Origin: Salvelinus alpinus
Taxonomy: Eukaryota; Chordata; Actinopteri; Salmoniformes; Salmonidae
Length of the DNA stretch: 64,000 bases
Reading direction: 5' to 3'
NCBI RefSeq assembly: GCF_045679555.1
Contig: NC_092087.1
Location: forward strand, 87,396,861-87,460,860
Part shown: positions 25,701 to 38,935 of the stretch, one piece after another
Numbering within the stretch: the stretch's first letter is position 1
Layout: the number at the start of each line of letters is the position of its first letter
Notes under the pieces: generated by a model
The model's input: the letters and a program-made list of their open reading frames with translations, nothing else
Told to the model about the DNA's origin: nothing
The model's database searches: none
Translations under genes and position numbers: made by a program

Positions 25701-28700
25701 ACCACTACCAGGCAGGTATTAACCTGCTGCACTGAAAAGAGTAGGATAGATAGAGAACCACTACCAGACAGGTATTAACCTGCTGAACTGAAAATAGTAG
25801 GATAGATAGGGAACCACTACCAGACAGGTATTAACCCTTTAGAACTGAAAAGAGTAGGATAGATAGAGAACCACTACCAGACAGGTATTAACCTGCTGAA
25901 CTGAAAAGAGTAGAATAGATAGAGAACCACTACCAGACAGGTATTAACCTGCTGAACTGAAAAGAGTAGGATAGATAGAGAACCACTACCAGGCAGGTAT
26001 TAACCTGCTGCACTGAAAAGAGTAGGATAGATAGAGAACCACTACCAGACAGGTATTAACCTGCTGAACTGAAAAGAGTAGGATAGATAGAGAACCACTA
26101 CCAGACAGGTATTACCCTGCTGAACTGAAAAGAGTAGGATAGATAGAGAACCACTACCAGACAGGTATTAACCCTTTAGAACTGAAAAGAGTAGGATAGA
26201 TAGAGAACCACTACCAGACAGGTATTAACCTGCTGAACTGAAAAGAGTAGGATAGATAGAGAACCACTACCAGACAGGTATTAACCTGCTGAACTGAAAA
26301 GAGTAGGATAGATAGAGAACCACTACCAGACAGGTATTAACCCTGTTGAACTGAAAAGAGTAGGATAGATAGAGAACCACTACCAGACAGGTATTAACCT
26401 GCTGAACTGAAAAGAGTAGAATAGATAGAGAACCACTACCAGACAGGTATTAACCTGCTGAACTGAAAAGAGTAGAATAGATAGAGAACCACTACCAGAC
26501 AGGTATTAACCTGCTGAACTGAAAAGAGTAGAATAGATAGAGAACCACTGCCAGACAGGTATTAACCTGCTGAACTGAAAAGAGTAGAATAGATAGAGAA
26601 CCACTGCCAGACAGGTATTAACCTGCTGAACTGAAAAGAGTAGGATAGATAGAGAACCACTACCAGACAGGTATTAACACTTTAGAACTGAAAAGAGTAG
26701 AATAGATAGAGTACCACTACCAGACAGGTATTAACCTGCTGAACTGAAAAGAGTAGGATAGATAGAGAACCACTACCAGACAGGTATTAACCTGCTGAAC
26801 TGAAAAGAGTAGGATAGATAGAGAACCACTACCAGACAGGTATTAACCTGCTGAACTGAAAAGAGTAGGATAGATAGAGAACCACTACCAGACAGGTATT
26901 AACCTGCTGAACTGAAAAGAGTAGGATAGATAGAGAACCAGTACCAGACAGGTATTAACCCTGTTGAACTGAAAAGAGTAGGATAGATAGAGAACCACTA
27001 CCAGACAGGTATTAACCTGCTGAACTGAAAAGAGTAGGATAGATAGAGAACCACTACCAGACAGGTATTAACCTGCTGAACTGAAAAGAGTAGAATAGAT
27101 AGAGAACCACTACCAGACAGGTATTAACCTGCTGAACTGAAAAGAGTAGGATAGATAGAGAACCAGTACCAGACAGGTATTAACCCTGTTGAACTGAAAA
27201 GAGTAGGATAGATAGAGAACCACTACCAGACAGGTATTAACCTGCTGAACTGAAAAGAGTAGGATAGATAGAGAACCACTACCAGACAGGTATTAACCTG
27301 CTGAACTGAAAAGAGTAGAATAGATAGAGAACCACTACCAGACAGGTATTAACCTGCTGAACTGAAAAGAGTAGGATAGATAGAGAACCACTACCAGACA
27401 GGTATTAACCCTGTTGAACTGAAAAGAGTAGGATAGATAGAGAACCACTACCAGACAGGTATTAACCTGCTGAACTGAAAAGAGTAGGATAGATAGAGAA
27501 CCACTACCAGACAGGTATTAACCTGCTGAACTGAAAAGAGTAGGATAGATAGAGAACCACTACCAGACAGGTATTAACCCTTTAGAACTGAAAAGAGTAG
27601 GATAGATAGAGAACCACTACCAGACAGGTATTAACCCTTTAGAACTGAAAAGAGTAGGATAGATAGAGAACCACTACCAGACAGGTATTAACCCTTTAGA
27701 ACTGAAAAGAGTAGGATAGATCGAGAACCACTACCAGACAGGTATTAACCCTTTAGAACTGAAAAGAGTAGAATAGATAGAGAACCACTACCAGACAGGT
27801 ACCAGACAGGTATTAACCTGCTGAACTGAAAAGAGTAGAATAGATAGAGAACCACTACCAGACAGGTATAAACCTGCTGAACTGAAAAGAGTAGGATAGA
27901 TAGAGAACCACTACCAGACAGGTATTAACCTGCTGAACTGAAAAGAGTAGGATAGATAGAGAACCACTACCAGACAGGTATTAACCTGCTGAACTGAAAA
28001 GAGTAGGATAGATAGAGAACCACTACCAGACAGGTATTAACCCTGTTGAACTGAAAAGAGTAGGATAGATAGAGAACCACTACCAGACAGGTATTAACCT
28101 GCTGAACTGAAAAGAGTAGAATAGATAGAGAACCACTACCAGACAGGTATTAACCTGCTGAACTGAAAAGAGTAGAATAGATAGAGAACCACTACCAGAC
28201 AGGTATTAACCTGCTGAACTGAAAAGAGTAGAATAGATAGAGAACCACTGCCAGACAGGTATTAACCTGCTGAACTGAAAAGAGTAGAATAGATAGAGAA
28301 CCACTGCCAGACAGGTATTAACCTGCTGAACTGAAAAGAGTAGGATAGATAGAGAACCACTACCAGACAGGTATTAACACTTTAGAACTGAAAAGAGTAG
28401 AATAGATAGAGTACCACTACCAGACAGGTATTAACCTGCTGAACTGAAAAGAGTAGGATAGATAGAGAACCACTACCAGACAGGTATTAACCTGCTGAAC
28501 TGAAAAGAGTAGGATAGATAGAGAACCACTACCAGACAGGTATTAACCTGCTGAACTGAAAAGAGTAGGATAGATAGAGAACCACTACCAGACAGGTATT
28601 AACCTGCTGAACTGAAAAGAGTAGGATAGATAGAGAACCAGTACCAGACAGGTATTAACCCTGTTGAACTGAAAAGAGTAGGATAGATAGAGAACCACTA

Positions 28701-31700
28701 CCAGACAGGTATTAACCTGCTGAACTGAAAAGAGTAGGATAGATAGAGAACCACTACCAGACAGGTATTAACCTGCTGAACTGAAAAGAGTAGAATAGAT
28801 AGAGAACCACTACCAGACAGGTATTAACCTGCTGAACTGAAAAGAGTAGGATAGATAGAGAACCAGTACCAGACAGGTATTAACCCTGTTGAACTGAAAA
28901 GAGTAGGATAGATAGAGAACCACTACCAGACAGGTATTAACCTGCTGAACTGAAAAGAGTAGGATAGATAGAGAACCACTACCAGACAGGTATTAACCTG
29001 CTGAACTGAAAAGAGTAGAATAGATAGAGAACCACTACCAGACAGGTATTAACCTGCTGAACTGAAAAGAGTAGGATAGATAGAGAACCACTACCAGACA
29101 GGTATTAACCCTGTTGAACTGAAAAGAGTAGGATAGATAGAGAACCACTACCAGACAGGTATTAACCTGCTGAACTGAAAAGAGTAGGATAGATAGAGAA
29201 CCACTACCAGACAGGTATTAACCTGCTGAACTGAAAAGAGTAGGATAGATAGAGAACCACTACCAGACAGGTATTAACCCTTTAGAACTGAAAAGAGTAG
29301 GATAGATAGAGAACCACTACCAGACAGGTATTAACCCTTTAGAACTGAAAAGAGTAGGATAGATAGAGAACCACTACCAGACAGGTATTAACCCTTTAGA
29401 ACTGAAAAGAGTAGGATAGATCGAGAACCACTACCAGACAGGTATTAACCCTTTAGAACTGAAAAGAGTAGAATAGATAGAGAACCACTACCAGACAGGT
29501 ACCAGACAGGTATTAACCTGCTGAACTGAAAAGAGTAGAATAGATAGAGAACCACTACCAGACAGGTATAAACCTGCTGAACTGAAAAGAGTAGGATAGA
29601 TAGAGAACCACTACCAGACAGGTATTAACCTGCTGAACTGAAAAGAGTAGGATAGATAGAGAACCACTACCAGACAGGTATTAACCCTTTAGAACTGAAA
29701 AGAGTAGAATAGATAGAGAACCACTACCAGACAGGTACCAGACAGGTATTAACCTGCTGAACTGAAAAGAGTAGGATAGATAGAGAACCACTACCAGACA
29801 GGTATTAACCTGCTGAACTGAAAAGAGTAGGATAGATAGAGAACCACTACCAGACAGGTATTAACCTGCTGAACTGAAAAGAGTAGGATAGATAGAGAAC
29901 CACTACCAGACAGGTATTAACCTGCTGAACTGAAAAGAGTAGGATAGATAGAGAACCAGTACCAGACAGGTATTAACCCTGTTGAACTGAAAAGAGTAGG
30001 ATAGATAGAGAACCACTACCAGACAGGTATTAACCTGCTGAACTGAAAAGAGTAGGATAGATAGAGAACCACTACCAGACAGGTATTAACCTGCTGAACT
30101 GAAAAGAGTAGAATAGATAGAGAACCACTACCAGACAGGTATTAACCTGCTGAACTGAAAAGAGTAGGATAGATAGAGAACCAGTACCAGACAGGTATTA
30201 ACCCTGTTGAACTGAAAAGAGTAGGATAGATAGAGAACCACTACCAGACAGGTATTAACCTGCTGAACTGAAAAGAGTAGGATAGATAGAGAACCACTAC
30301 CAGACAGGTATTAACCTGCTGAACTGAAAAGAGTAGAATAGATAGAGAACCACTACCAGACAGGTATTAACCTGCTGAACTGAAAAGAGTAGGATAGATA
30401 GAGAACCACTACCAGACAGGTATTAACCCTGTTGAACTGAAAAGAGTAGGATAGATAGAGAACCACTACCAGACAGGTATTAACCTGCTGAACTGAAAAG
30501 AGTAGGATAGATAGAGAACCACTACCAGACAGGTATTAACCTGCTGAACTGAAAAGAGTAGGATAGATAGAGAACCACTACCAGACAGGTATTAACCCTT
30601 TAGAACTGAAAAGAGTAGGATAGATAGAGAACCACTACCAGACAGGTATTAACCCTTTAGAACTGAAAAGAGTAGGATAGATAGAGAACCACTACCAGAC
30701 AGGTATTAACCCTTTAGAACTGAAAAGAGTAGGATAGATCGAGAACCACTACCAGACAGGTATTAACCCTTTAGAACTGAAAAGAGTAGAATAGATAGAG
30801 AACCACTACCAGACAGGTACCAGACAGGTATTAACCTGCTGAACTGAAAAGAGTAGAATAGATAGAGAACCACTACCAGACAGGTATAAACCTGCTGAAC
30901 TGAAAAGAGTAGGATAGATAGAGAACCACTACCAGACAGGTATTAACCTGCTGAACTGAAAAGAGTAGGATAGATAGAGAACCACTACCAGACAGGTATT
31001 AACCCTTTAGAACTGAAAAGAGTAGAATAGATAGAGAACCACTACCAGACAGGTACCAGACAGGTATTAACCTGCTGAACTGAAAAGAGTAGAATAGATA
31101 GAGAACCACTACCAGACAGGTATTAACCTGCTGAACTGAAAAGAGTAGGATAGATAGAGAACCACTACCAGACAGGTATTAACCTGCTGAACTGAAAAGA
31201 GTAGGATAGATAGAGAACCACTACCAGACAGGTATTAACCTGTTGAACTGAAAAGAGTAGAATAGATAGAGAACCACTACCAGACACGTATTAACCTGCT
31301 GAACTGAAAAGAGTAGGATAGATCGAGAACCACTACCAGACAGGTATTAACCCTTTAGAACTGAAAAGAGTAGAATAGATAGAGAACCACTACCAGACAG
31401 GTATTAACCTGCTGAACTGAAAAGAGTAGGATAGATAGAGAACCACTACCAGACAGGTATTAACCCTGTTGAACTGAAAAGAGTAGGATAGATAGAGAAC
31501 CACTACCAGACAGGTATTAACCTGCTGAACTGAAAAGAGTAGGATAGATAGAGAACCACTACCAGACAGGTATTAACCTGCTGAACTGAAAAGAGTAGGA
31601 TAGATAGAGAACCACTACCAGACAGGTATTAACCTGCTGAACTGAAAAGAGTAGGATAGATAGAGAACCACTACCAGACAGGTATTAACCCTGTTGAACT

Positions 31701-34700
31701 GAAAAGAGTAGGATAGATAGAGAACCAGTACAAGACAGGTATTAACCTGCTGAACTGAAAAGAGTAGGATAGATAGAGAACCACTACCAGACAGGTATTA
31801 ACCTGCTGAACTGAAAAGAGTAGGATAGATAGAGAACCACTACCAGACAGGTATTAACCCTTTAGAACTGAAAAGAGTAGGATAGATAGAGAACCACTAC
31901 CAGACAGGTATTAACACTTTAGAACTGAAAAGAGTAGAATAGATAGAGTACCACTACCAGACAGGTATTAACCTGCTGAACTGAAAAGAGTAGGATAGAT
32001 AGAGAACCACTACCAGACAGGTATTAACCTGCTGAACTGAAAAGAGTAGGATAGATAGAGAACCACTACCAGACAGGTATTAACCTGCTGAACTGAAAAG
32101 AGTAGAATAGATAGAGAACCACTACCAGACAGGTATTAACCTGCTGAACTGAAAAGAGTAGGATAGATAGAGAACCACTACCAGACAGGTATTAACCTGC
32201 TGAACTGAAAAGAGTAGGATAGATAGAGAACCACTACCAGACAGGTATTAACCTGTTGAACTGAAAAGAGTAGGATAGATAGAGAACCACTACCAGACAG
32301 GTATTAACCTGCTGAACTGAAAAGAGTAGGATAGATCGAGAACCACTACCAGACAGGTATTAACCCTTTAGAACTGAAAAGAGTAGAATAGATAGAGAAC
32401 CACTACCAGACAGGTATTAACCTGCTGAACTGAAAAGAGTAGGATAGATAGAGAACCACTACCAGACAGGTATTAACCTGCTGAACTGAAAAGAGTAGGA
32501 TAGATAGAGAACCACTACCAGACAGGTATTAACCTGCTGAACTGAAAAGAGTAGGATAGATAGAGAACCACTACCAGACAGGTATTAACCCTGTTGAACT
32601 GAAAAGAGTAGGATAGATAGAGAACCACTACCAGACAGGTATTAACCTGCTGAACTGAAAAGAGTAGGATAGATAGAGAACCACTACCAGACAGGTATTA
32701 ACCCTGTTGAACTGAAAAGAGTAGGATAGATAGAAAACCACTACCAGACAGGTATTAACCTGCTGAACTGAAAAGAGTAGGATAGATAGAGAACCACTAC
32801 CAGACAGGTATTAACCTGCTGAACTGAAAAGAGTAGGATAGATAGAGAACCACTACCAGACAGGTATTAACCCTGTTGAACTGAAAAGAGTAGGATAGAT
32901 AGAGAACCACTACCAGACAGGTATTAACCTGCTGAACTGAAAAGAGTAGGATAGATAGAGAACCACTACCAGACAGGTATTAACCCTGTTGAACTGAAAA
33001 GAGTAGGATAGATAGAGAACCACTACCAGACAGGTATTAACCTGCTGAACTGAAAAGAGTAGGATAGATAGAGAACCACTACCAGACAGGTATTAACCTG
33101 CTGAACTGAAAAGAGTAGAATAGATAGAGAACCACTACCAGACAGGTATTAACCTGCTGAACTGAAAAGAGTAGGATAGATAGAGAACCACTACCAGACA
33201 GGTATTAACCTGCTGAACTGAAAAGAGTAGGATAGATAGAGAACCACTACCAGACAGGTATTAACCTGCTGAACTGAAAAGAGTAGAATAGATAGAGTAC
33301 CACTACCAGACAGGTATTAACCTGCTGAACTGAAAAGAGTAGGATAGATAGAGAACCACTACCAGACAGGTATTAACCTGCTGAACTGAAAAGTGTAGGA
33401 TAGATAGAGAACCACTACCAGACAGGTATTAACCCTGTTGAACTGAAAAGAGTAGGATAGATAGAGAACCAGTACCAGACAGGTATTAACCTGCTGAACT
33501 GAAAAGAGTAGGATAGATAGAGAACCACTACCAGACAGGTATTAACCTGCTGAACTGAAAAGAGTAGGATAGATAGAGAACCACTACCAGACAGGTATTA
33601 ACCCTTTAGAACTGAAAAGAGTAGGATAGATAGAGAACCACTACCAGACAGGTATTAACCCTTTAGAACTGAAAAGAGTAGGATAGATAGAGAACCACTA
33701 CCAGACAGTTATTAACCTGCTGAACTGAAAAGAGTAGGATAGATAGAGAACCACTACCAGACAGGTATTAACCTGCTGAACTGAAAAGAGTAGGATAGAT
33801 AGAGAACCACTACCAGACAGGTATTAACCTGCTGAACTGAAAAGAGTAGGATAGATAGAGAACCACTACCAGACAGGTATTAACCTGCTGAACTGAAAAG
33901 AGTAGGATAGATAGAGAACCACTACCAGACAGGTATTAACCTGCTGAACTGAAAAGAGTAGGATAGATAGAGAACCACTACCAGACAGGTATTAACCTGC
34001 TGAACTGAAAAGAGTAGGATAGATAGAGAACCACTACCAGACAGGTATTAACCTGCTGAACTGAAAAGAGTAGGATAGATAGAGAACCACTACCAGACAG
34101 GTATTAACCTGCTGAACTGAAAAGAGTAGGATAGATAGAGAACCAGTACCAGACAGGTATTAACCTGCTGAACTGAAAAGAGTAGGACAGATAGAGAACC
34201 ACTACCAGACAGGTATTAACCTGCTGAACTGAAAAGAGTAGGATAGATAGAGAACCACTACCAGACAGGTATTAACCTGCTGAACTGAAAAGAGTAGAAT
34301 AGATAGAGAACCACTACCAGACAGGTATTAACCTGCTGAACTGAAAAGAGTAGAATAGATAGAGAACCACTACCAGACAGGTATTAACCTGCTGAACTGA
34401 AAAGAGTAGGACAGATAGAGAACCACTACCAGACAGGTATTAACCTGCTGAACTGAAAAGAGTAGGATAGATAGAGAACCACTACCAGACAGGTATTAAC
34501 CTGCTGAACTGAAAAGAGTAGGATAGATAGAGAACCACTACCAGACAGGTATTAACCTGCTGAACTGAAAAGAGTAGAATAGATAGAGAACCACTACCAG
34601 ACAGGTATTAACCTGCTGAACTGAAAAGAGTAGAATAGATAGAGAACCACTACCAGACAGGTATTAACCCTTTAGAACTGAAAAGAGTAGAATAGATAGA

Positions 34701-34952
34701 GAACCAGTACCAGACAGGTATTAACCCTTTAGAACTGAAAAGAGTAGGATAGATAGAGAACCACTACCAGACAGGTATTAACCCTTTAGAACTGAAAAGA
34801 GTAGGATAGATAGAGAACCACTACCAGACAGGTATTAACCTGTTGAACTGAAAAGAGTAGGATAGATAGAGAACCACTACCAGACAGGTACCAGACAGGT
34901 ATTAACCTGCTGAACTGAAAAGAGTAGGATAGATAGAGAACCACTACCAGAC
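13733..34952. repeat. 56-bp minisatellite, main block (about 380 units)
   Basis: 21 kb of the same 56-bp unit as at 11477-12260. Variants recur in patterns: GTAGGATAG/GTAGAATAG, AACCACTACC/AACCAGTACC, CCTGCTGAAC/CCCTGTTGAAC/CCCTTTAGAAC, and an extra 11-bp CCAGACAGGTA in some units. Larger blocks are themselves repeated (1,700-bp and 1,318-bp periods in 26.2-31.1 kb). No spacers, no coding potential. A single diverged unit in the LTR-like element at 60706-60760 looks like the ancestral monomer. Confidence 0.98.
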
Positions 34953-36365
34953 ACATTAGCAGAAGAGACTGACTATAGGTTAGCCTGTTGGCCAGATAGC
35001 CAGTGGGGAGAAAGGAGAAGACAAGTCACAGCACAGGGGTAACCTAACCAGTAATAACTCATACAAGATTAATGGCAAAGCAATTCAAAGGCAACTTCCT
35101 AGAAACAATGGACAAGAAAGAACGGAGTCATAAAAGTTAGAGAATTTTGTTAGGATTTATGTTTATGCACTATAGCCTGCTACCATATTGTATGAAGATT
35201 AATATTGTTTTGTTACACACACACACACAAACAATGCAGATGTGTGTAAAGACTGACCAACATAGAGTGACAGGCCATAAAAGCTGTGGTCAATCTGGAG
35301 AGGGGAGGGGTGCATATCTCTAGGCCAACCAGGGAGGTTAGGGCACTGATCAATACCAAATAAGGGACTGTTTGAGTGTAGAATCGGGGGAGACACAAGA
35401 CGGATCTAATCTACCCAACAACCAGATGCGGACAGAGGAGAGCACTAAGGGACTTGGACAAGTCCGAGTGCCAGCATAGGCTGAGCAAAGTTTAAACCAC
35501 GCTCAGCCTCTACTGTGATAGGCCAACAGACGCGTTGGATCTACGTCATCACGGTATAAGAACAGCTGTTTACGTACTTCCTGCCAGTTCCCTGTTTTAC
35601 CCTGCGCGGTGATACAGCGAACACGTATATACGAAAATTGCATTTGCCATTTATTGTTTGCGTTAATTAAACGTAATTAAATAAAGTTAGCAGACCTTGC
35701 TTTTATTTATCCTGATACCGGATTTGTTACACGCAGCGCTCACAATTTGCAATATTCTGTATTACCTCCAAGTGGAGGGGGGAGGGGGTATGAATGGGTG
35801 TGTGTAGGTGTGTTCATAGACAAAAATGCCTTTAAATGTCAAAATGTCAGTTGTCCCACACAAAATCAATAAAGTTCAAAACACTCACGCAACCTCCCTT
35901 TAACTAACATGTCAAACAGTCCTACAGTGCATTATTAGTTTACTGAAGGCTCTGAACATGAAGAGAGAGCAGCACTAAGAGAGAACATATTTCACTGAAG
36001 AAGGAGATAGAAAGAGAGATGGACTTAGCTGTTGTGTCCAGGCTTGAACGTGTATTTGTCCGTCCGACACAATCCTTGGTTGTTCGTTTGACAAAAGCTT
36101 GCAACAATGTTGCTAGTAATCGATGAGATCAGAGGCCAGAACGCTTCCAACTTGTCAGGCGTTGCGCAATAACAAAGGCGATCACACTTAGAAATGTTAT
36201 AAACTAAGCAAGTTGAAACCAAACAAGACTTTTGTGGAGTTACACAAAGCGTCATAACCGCAGCGCCAATCGAGAGCTCCTAACAGCTGGAAGAGCCGTC
36301 TTGATTCCCTCTTCCTGAATGCTGCTGTTCTCTTAAAGTGGCAGTGCACAGTGACGGCTCCGTGA
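34953..36365. mobile_element. LTR-like element flank, copy A1 (disrupted)
   Basis: Aligns by eye with the complete 1,036-bp element at 60655-61690. Shared landmarks include CCAGATAGCCAG, TCACAGCACAG, CAACAATGTTGCT, ACGTTATAAACTA-like sequence and CTCTTAAAGTGGCAG. In this copy the internal 56-bp unit is expanded into the huge array to the left, another LTR-like element is inserted at 35148, and the right end has lost the CGCCACA terminus. The left end would be in or beyond the gap. Confidence 0.7.
35148..35742 (+). mobile_element. Solo LTR-like insertion nested in copy A1
   Basis: Sequence absent from the homologous element at 60655-61690. It starts TGTTAGG and ends near GCGCTCA, flanked by GAATTT on the left (35142-35147) and CAATTT on the right (35743-35748), a 6-bp duplication with one mismatch. 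Inside, TATAAG lies at 35555-35560 and AATAAA at 35680-35685, a promoter and poly(A) spacing expected of an LTR read on the + strand. A short (AC)n lies at 35214-35228. The exact right end could instead be the TGTTACA at 35725-35731. Confidence 0.6.
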
Positions 36366-36507
36366 AGGAGTTCGTTTATAGTGTTTGTGTGCTTAACTGT
36401 TGCATTGTCAAGTGGCCAGGGATGGTTTTCACCATTCTATCTGATGTATTGTCAGTTTGTAATGTTGTTATTAATCCATCATTAATGAGGACATTATTAT
36501 TAGGATG
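36366..36507. other. Duplicated locus sequence upstream of 47-bp array
   Basis: Contains ATCTGATGTATTGTCAGTTT and GAGGACATTATTATTAGGAT, which recur at 59800-59875 just before the matching 47-bp array upstream of gene copy 2. It marks the paralogous segments. Confidence 0.7.
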
Positions 36508-36793
36508 GTGCAGTAATGTTGAGATGCCACTAGGTGGACCTCTAGTCTAGAACACTGCAGTAATGTTGAGATGCCAGAAGGGAGAGCTCTAGTCTAGAAC
36601 ACTGCAGTAATGTTGAGATGCCAGTAGGGAGAACTCTAGTCTAGAACACTGCAGTAATGTTGAGATGCCAGTAGGGAGAACTCTAGTCTAGAACACTGCA
36701 GTAATGTTGAGATGCCAATAGGGAGAGCTCTAGTCTAGAACACTGCAGTAATGTTGAGATGCCAGTAGGGAGAGCTCTAGTCTAGAACACTGG
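36508..36793. repeat. 47-bp minisatellite, copy 1 of 3
   Basis: About six units of 47 bp (GCAGTAATGTTGAGATGCCA plus AGTCTAGAACACT). The same unit forms arrays at 54958-55289 and 59873-60062. Confidence 0.95.
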
Positions 36794-37224
36794 AACCTTC
36801 AATACCACTTTGATACAGCTGATGAAGAGTGATGGTCATGGGTGTTTAAATGGAATGGGTTCTAATTGAATGACCTCATGGAACTTTGACCTGTATATAC
36901 AGAACTCAGAAGGACAAGGCAACACATTATAAGAAATTGTTAACATTCTAAATAGTATAGAGGGCTTGCAGGTGTGTCAGAAATCACCTAGCAACCACAC
37001 CAAGCCCTCTGTAGTCGACACGTTGTTTAAATGGTTCTCTGTGTAGTCAAAATATCACATTGAAAACATGACACATTTAGCTATTTTTAAAAATGTAGTC
37101 CCACTCCTCAAATGAAGAAAAGTACATATAGATATGCAGTCTGTTGCACAATTTCTGTTGAAATACAGTAACATCCCTTTTCTGACATGCTGATCTAGTC
37201 ATCATGCATGTTAATGTCTTAAAG
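36794..37224. other. Intergenic, shared with the 55.3-kb region
   Basis: No gene. Fragments such as CCCTTTTCTGACAT and GTCAATGTCTTAA-like sequence recur at 55390-55440, showing that this is part of the duplicated receptor locus. Confidence 0.5.
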
Positions 37225-37314
37225 AGGAAGGATAAGGGCAGTTAAATGTGTGTCAACCACAGCACTCACACTAACTGACTCACTGTACAAGACCTCTCCC
37301 CTTCACTTCACTCT
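37225..37314 (+). other. Candidate non-coding 5' exon of receptor gene copy 1
   Basis: A stretch containing TCAACCACAGCACTCACAC and a pyrimidine-rich end stops at a good donor, CTCT|GTAAGT (37314/37315). A homologous stretch with the same donor, CACT|GTAAGT, occurs at 51388. A matching acceptor, GACTGCAG, lies at 40115-40122, just upstream of the receptor ATG. No transcript evidence is available; the exon and its start are inferred. Confidence 0.35.
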
Positions 37315-37534
37315 GTAAGTACAATTGTCAACATCTTGAAATATAGTTTGGGGTTATTTGTTTTTAGTCATTAGTCATATAATTGAGGGTAATGTATAAT
37401 TCTACTTGTTCAGTTTTGAGCTGTGTTTTAGGGCCAGTATTTATAAAGTGTCTCAGTGTAGGAGTGTTTATCTACATAGTGATGAGAGATTTACCAGGGT
37501 AAAAAAGACTTGCAAACAAACATTGTAGCAGTGC

Positions 37535-37600
37535 AGTGTGTGTATGTGTATGTGGTGTGTGTGTGTACATGTGGGCCTGTGTGTGTGTCTGTGTGTGACA
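37535..37600. repeat. Degenerate TG-rich tract
   Basis: Interrupted TG/TGTA dinucleotides. A comparable TG-rich tract lies at 39505-39560. Confidence 0.75.
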
Positions 37601-37771
37601 CAGTTGACTTAGCTGAGGGCCCTTTAGGACCAGACTGATAGGGAGTAGGGTTGACATCTATACTGTGTAGGATGTGTGTTTGAACTTTTCTACATCCATA
37701 ACAACCAGCTCTCTAGACTTTGATACAGACTCCATGGGTCTTATGGGACTTCACTACAGATGCAGGTACCT

Positions 37772-38568
37772 ACACTACATGACCAAAAGTATGTGGACAC
37801 CTGCTCATCAAACAAATCATTCAAAAATCATAGGCATTAATATGGAGTTTGTCCCTGCTATAACAGCCTACATGTTTGGGAAGGCTTTCCACTAGATGTT
37901 GGAACATTGCTGCTTGGACTTGCTTCCATTCAGCCACAAGAGCATTAGTGATGTTGTGCACTGATGTTGGGCGATTAGGCTTGGCTTGCAGTTGAAGTTC
38001 CAATTCATCCCATAGGTGTTCAATGTGGTTGAGGTCAGGGCTCTGTCAGTTCTTCCACACCGATCTCGACAAACCATTTCTGTATGGACCTCGCTTTATC
38101 CACGGGGAAATTGTCATGCTGAAACAGGAAAGGGCCTTCCCCAAACTGTTGCCTCAAACTTGGAAGCACAGAATCATCTAGAATGTCATTGTATGCTGTA
38201 TCGTTAAGATTTTCTTTCACTGGAACTAAAGGGCCCGAACCATGACTTTACAGTTGGCACTATTTTTTGGTTCTGGTAGTGTTCTCCTGTCATGGTGAAT
38301 GGTGATCTTAGGCTTGTGTCCGGCTGATCCGCCATGTTAACCCTGTTCTAGAAGGGCAGAAATTTGTCAAACTGGAAAGGTGTCATCCTTTGACGGTGCC
38401 ACGTTGAAAGTCACTGAAGTCTTCAGTAAGGCCATTCTACTGACAATGTTTGTCCATGGAGATCGCATGGCTGTGTGCTCGATGTTATACACCAGTCAGC
38501 AACGGCTGTGGCTTAACAGCTGAATCCACTCATTTGAGGAGGTGTCCACATTATTTTGTTTATTTAGT
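37772..38568 (-). mobile_element. Tc1/mariner-like transposon remnant, internally deleted
   Basis: The left end reads ACTACATGACCAAAAGTATG then TGGACACCTGCTC; the right end has GGTGTCCACATTATTTTG, its diverged inverse. On the - strand the interior yields pieces of a transposase with many breaks (for example a VEIGVEELTEP-type stretch near 38040-38070 and FQHDNFPVDKARS near 38090-38130, containing the HDN of the catalytic core). At about 800 bp it is roughly half the length of an intact Tc1 element. Not active. Confidence 0.85.
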
Positions 38569-38604
38569 TTCCCCACAGGAATAGTAAACCAACAAACATT
38601 TAAC

Positions 38605-38790
38605 CAACTGGGGACATTTTGTTGGTCCCCACAAGGTCAAATGCTATTTCTAGGGGGTTTAGGGTTAAGGTTAGAATCAGTGTCAGGTTTAAGAGGGTTT
38701 CTGTTTATTCTGGTATCAACCCTTGGGTTATTTGGGCCTATTGCAACTTTCTGCCCCGTTTCTATATTGTACATCCAACCGGTCTAGAGA
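38605..38790. repeat. GGTTAG-rich dispersed repeat, left part
   Basis: Begins GGTCCCCACAAGGTC and continues into GGTTTAGGGTTAAGGTTAGA. The companion part at 39360-39500 suggests one element split by later insertions, including the LTR at 38936-39268. Confidence 0.6.
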
Positions 38791-38935
38791 GGGTGGGAGA
38801 ACATGACAGGCAAAAGTTCAAAAACTTATTGATTAAGTGCTGAGGTTTAAAAGGTTTAAGTTTAAAACAAATGTTATAATAAAATCATAATAAAACATGC
38901 AAACTGGATTAATTAAATAAATTATCCCCCCCAAG

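Noticed and set aside
11477..34952. CRISPR-like regular array
   Set aside because: Units are directly tandem with no unique spacers, the organism is a vertebrate, and no cas genes exist. It is a minisatellite.
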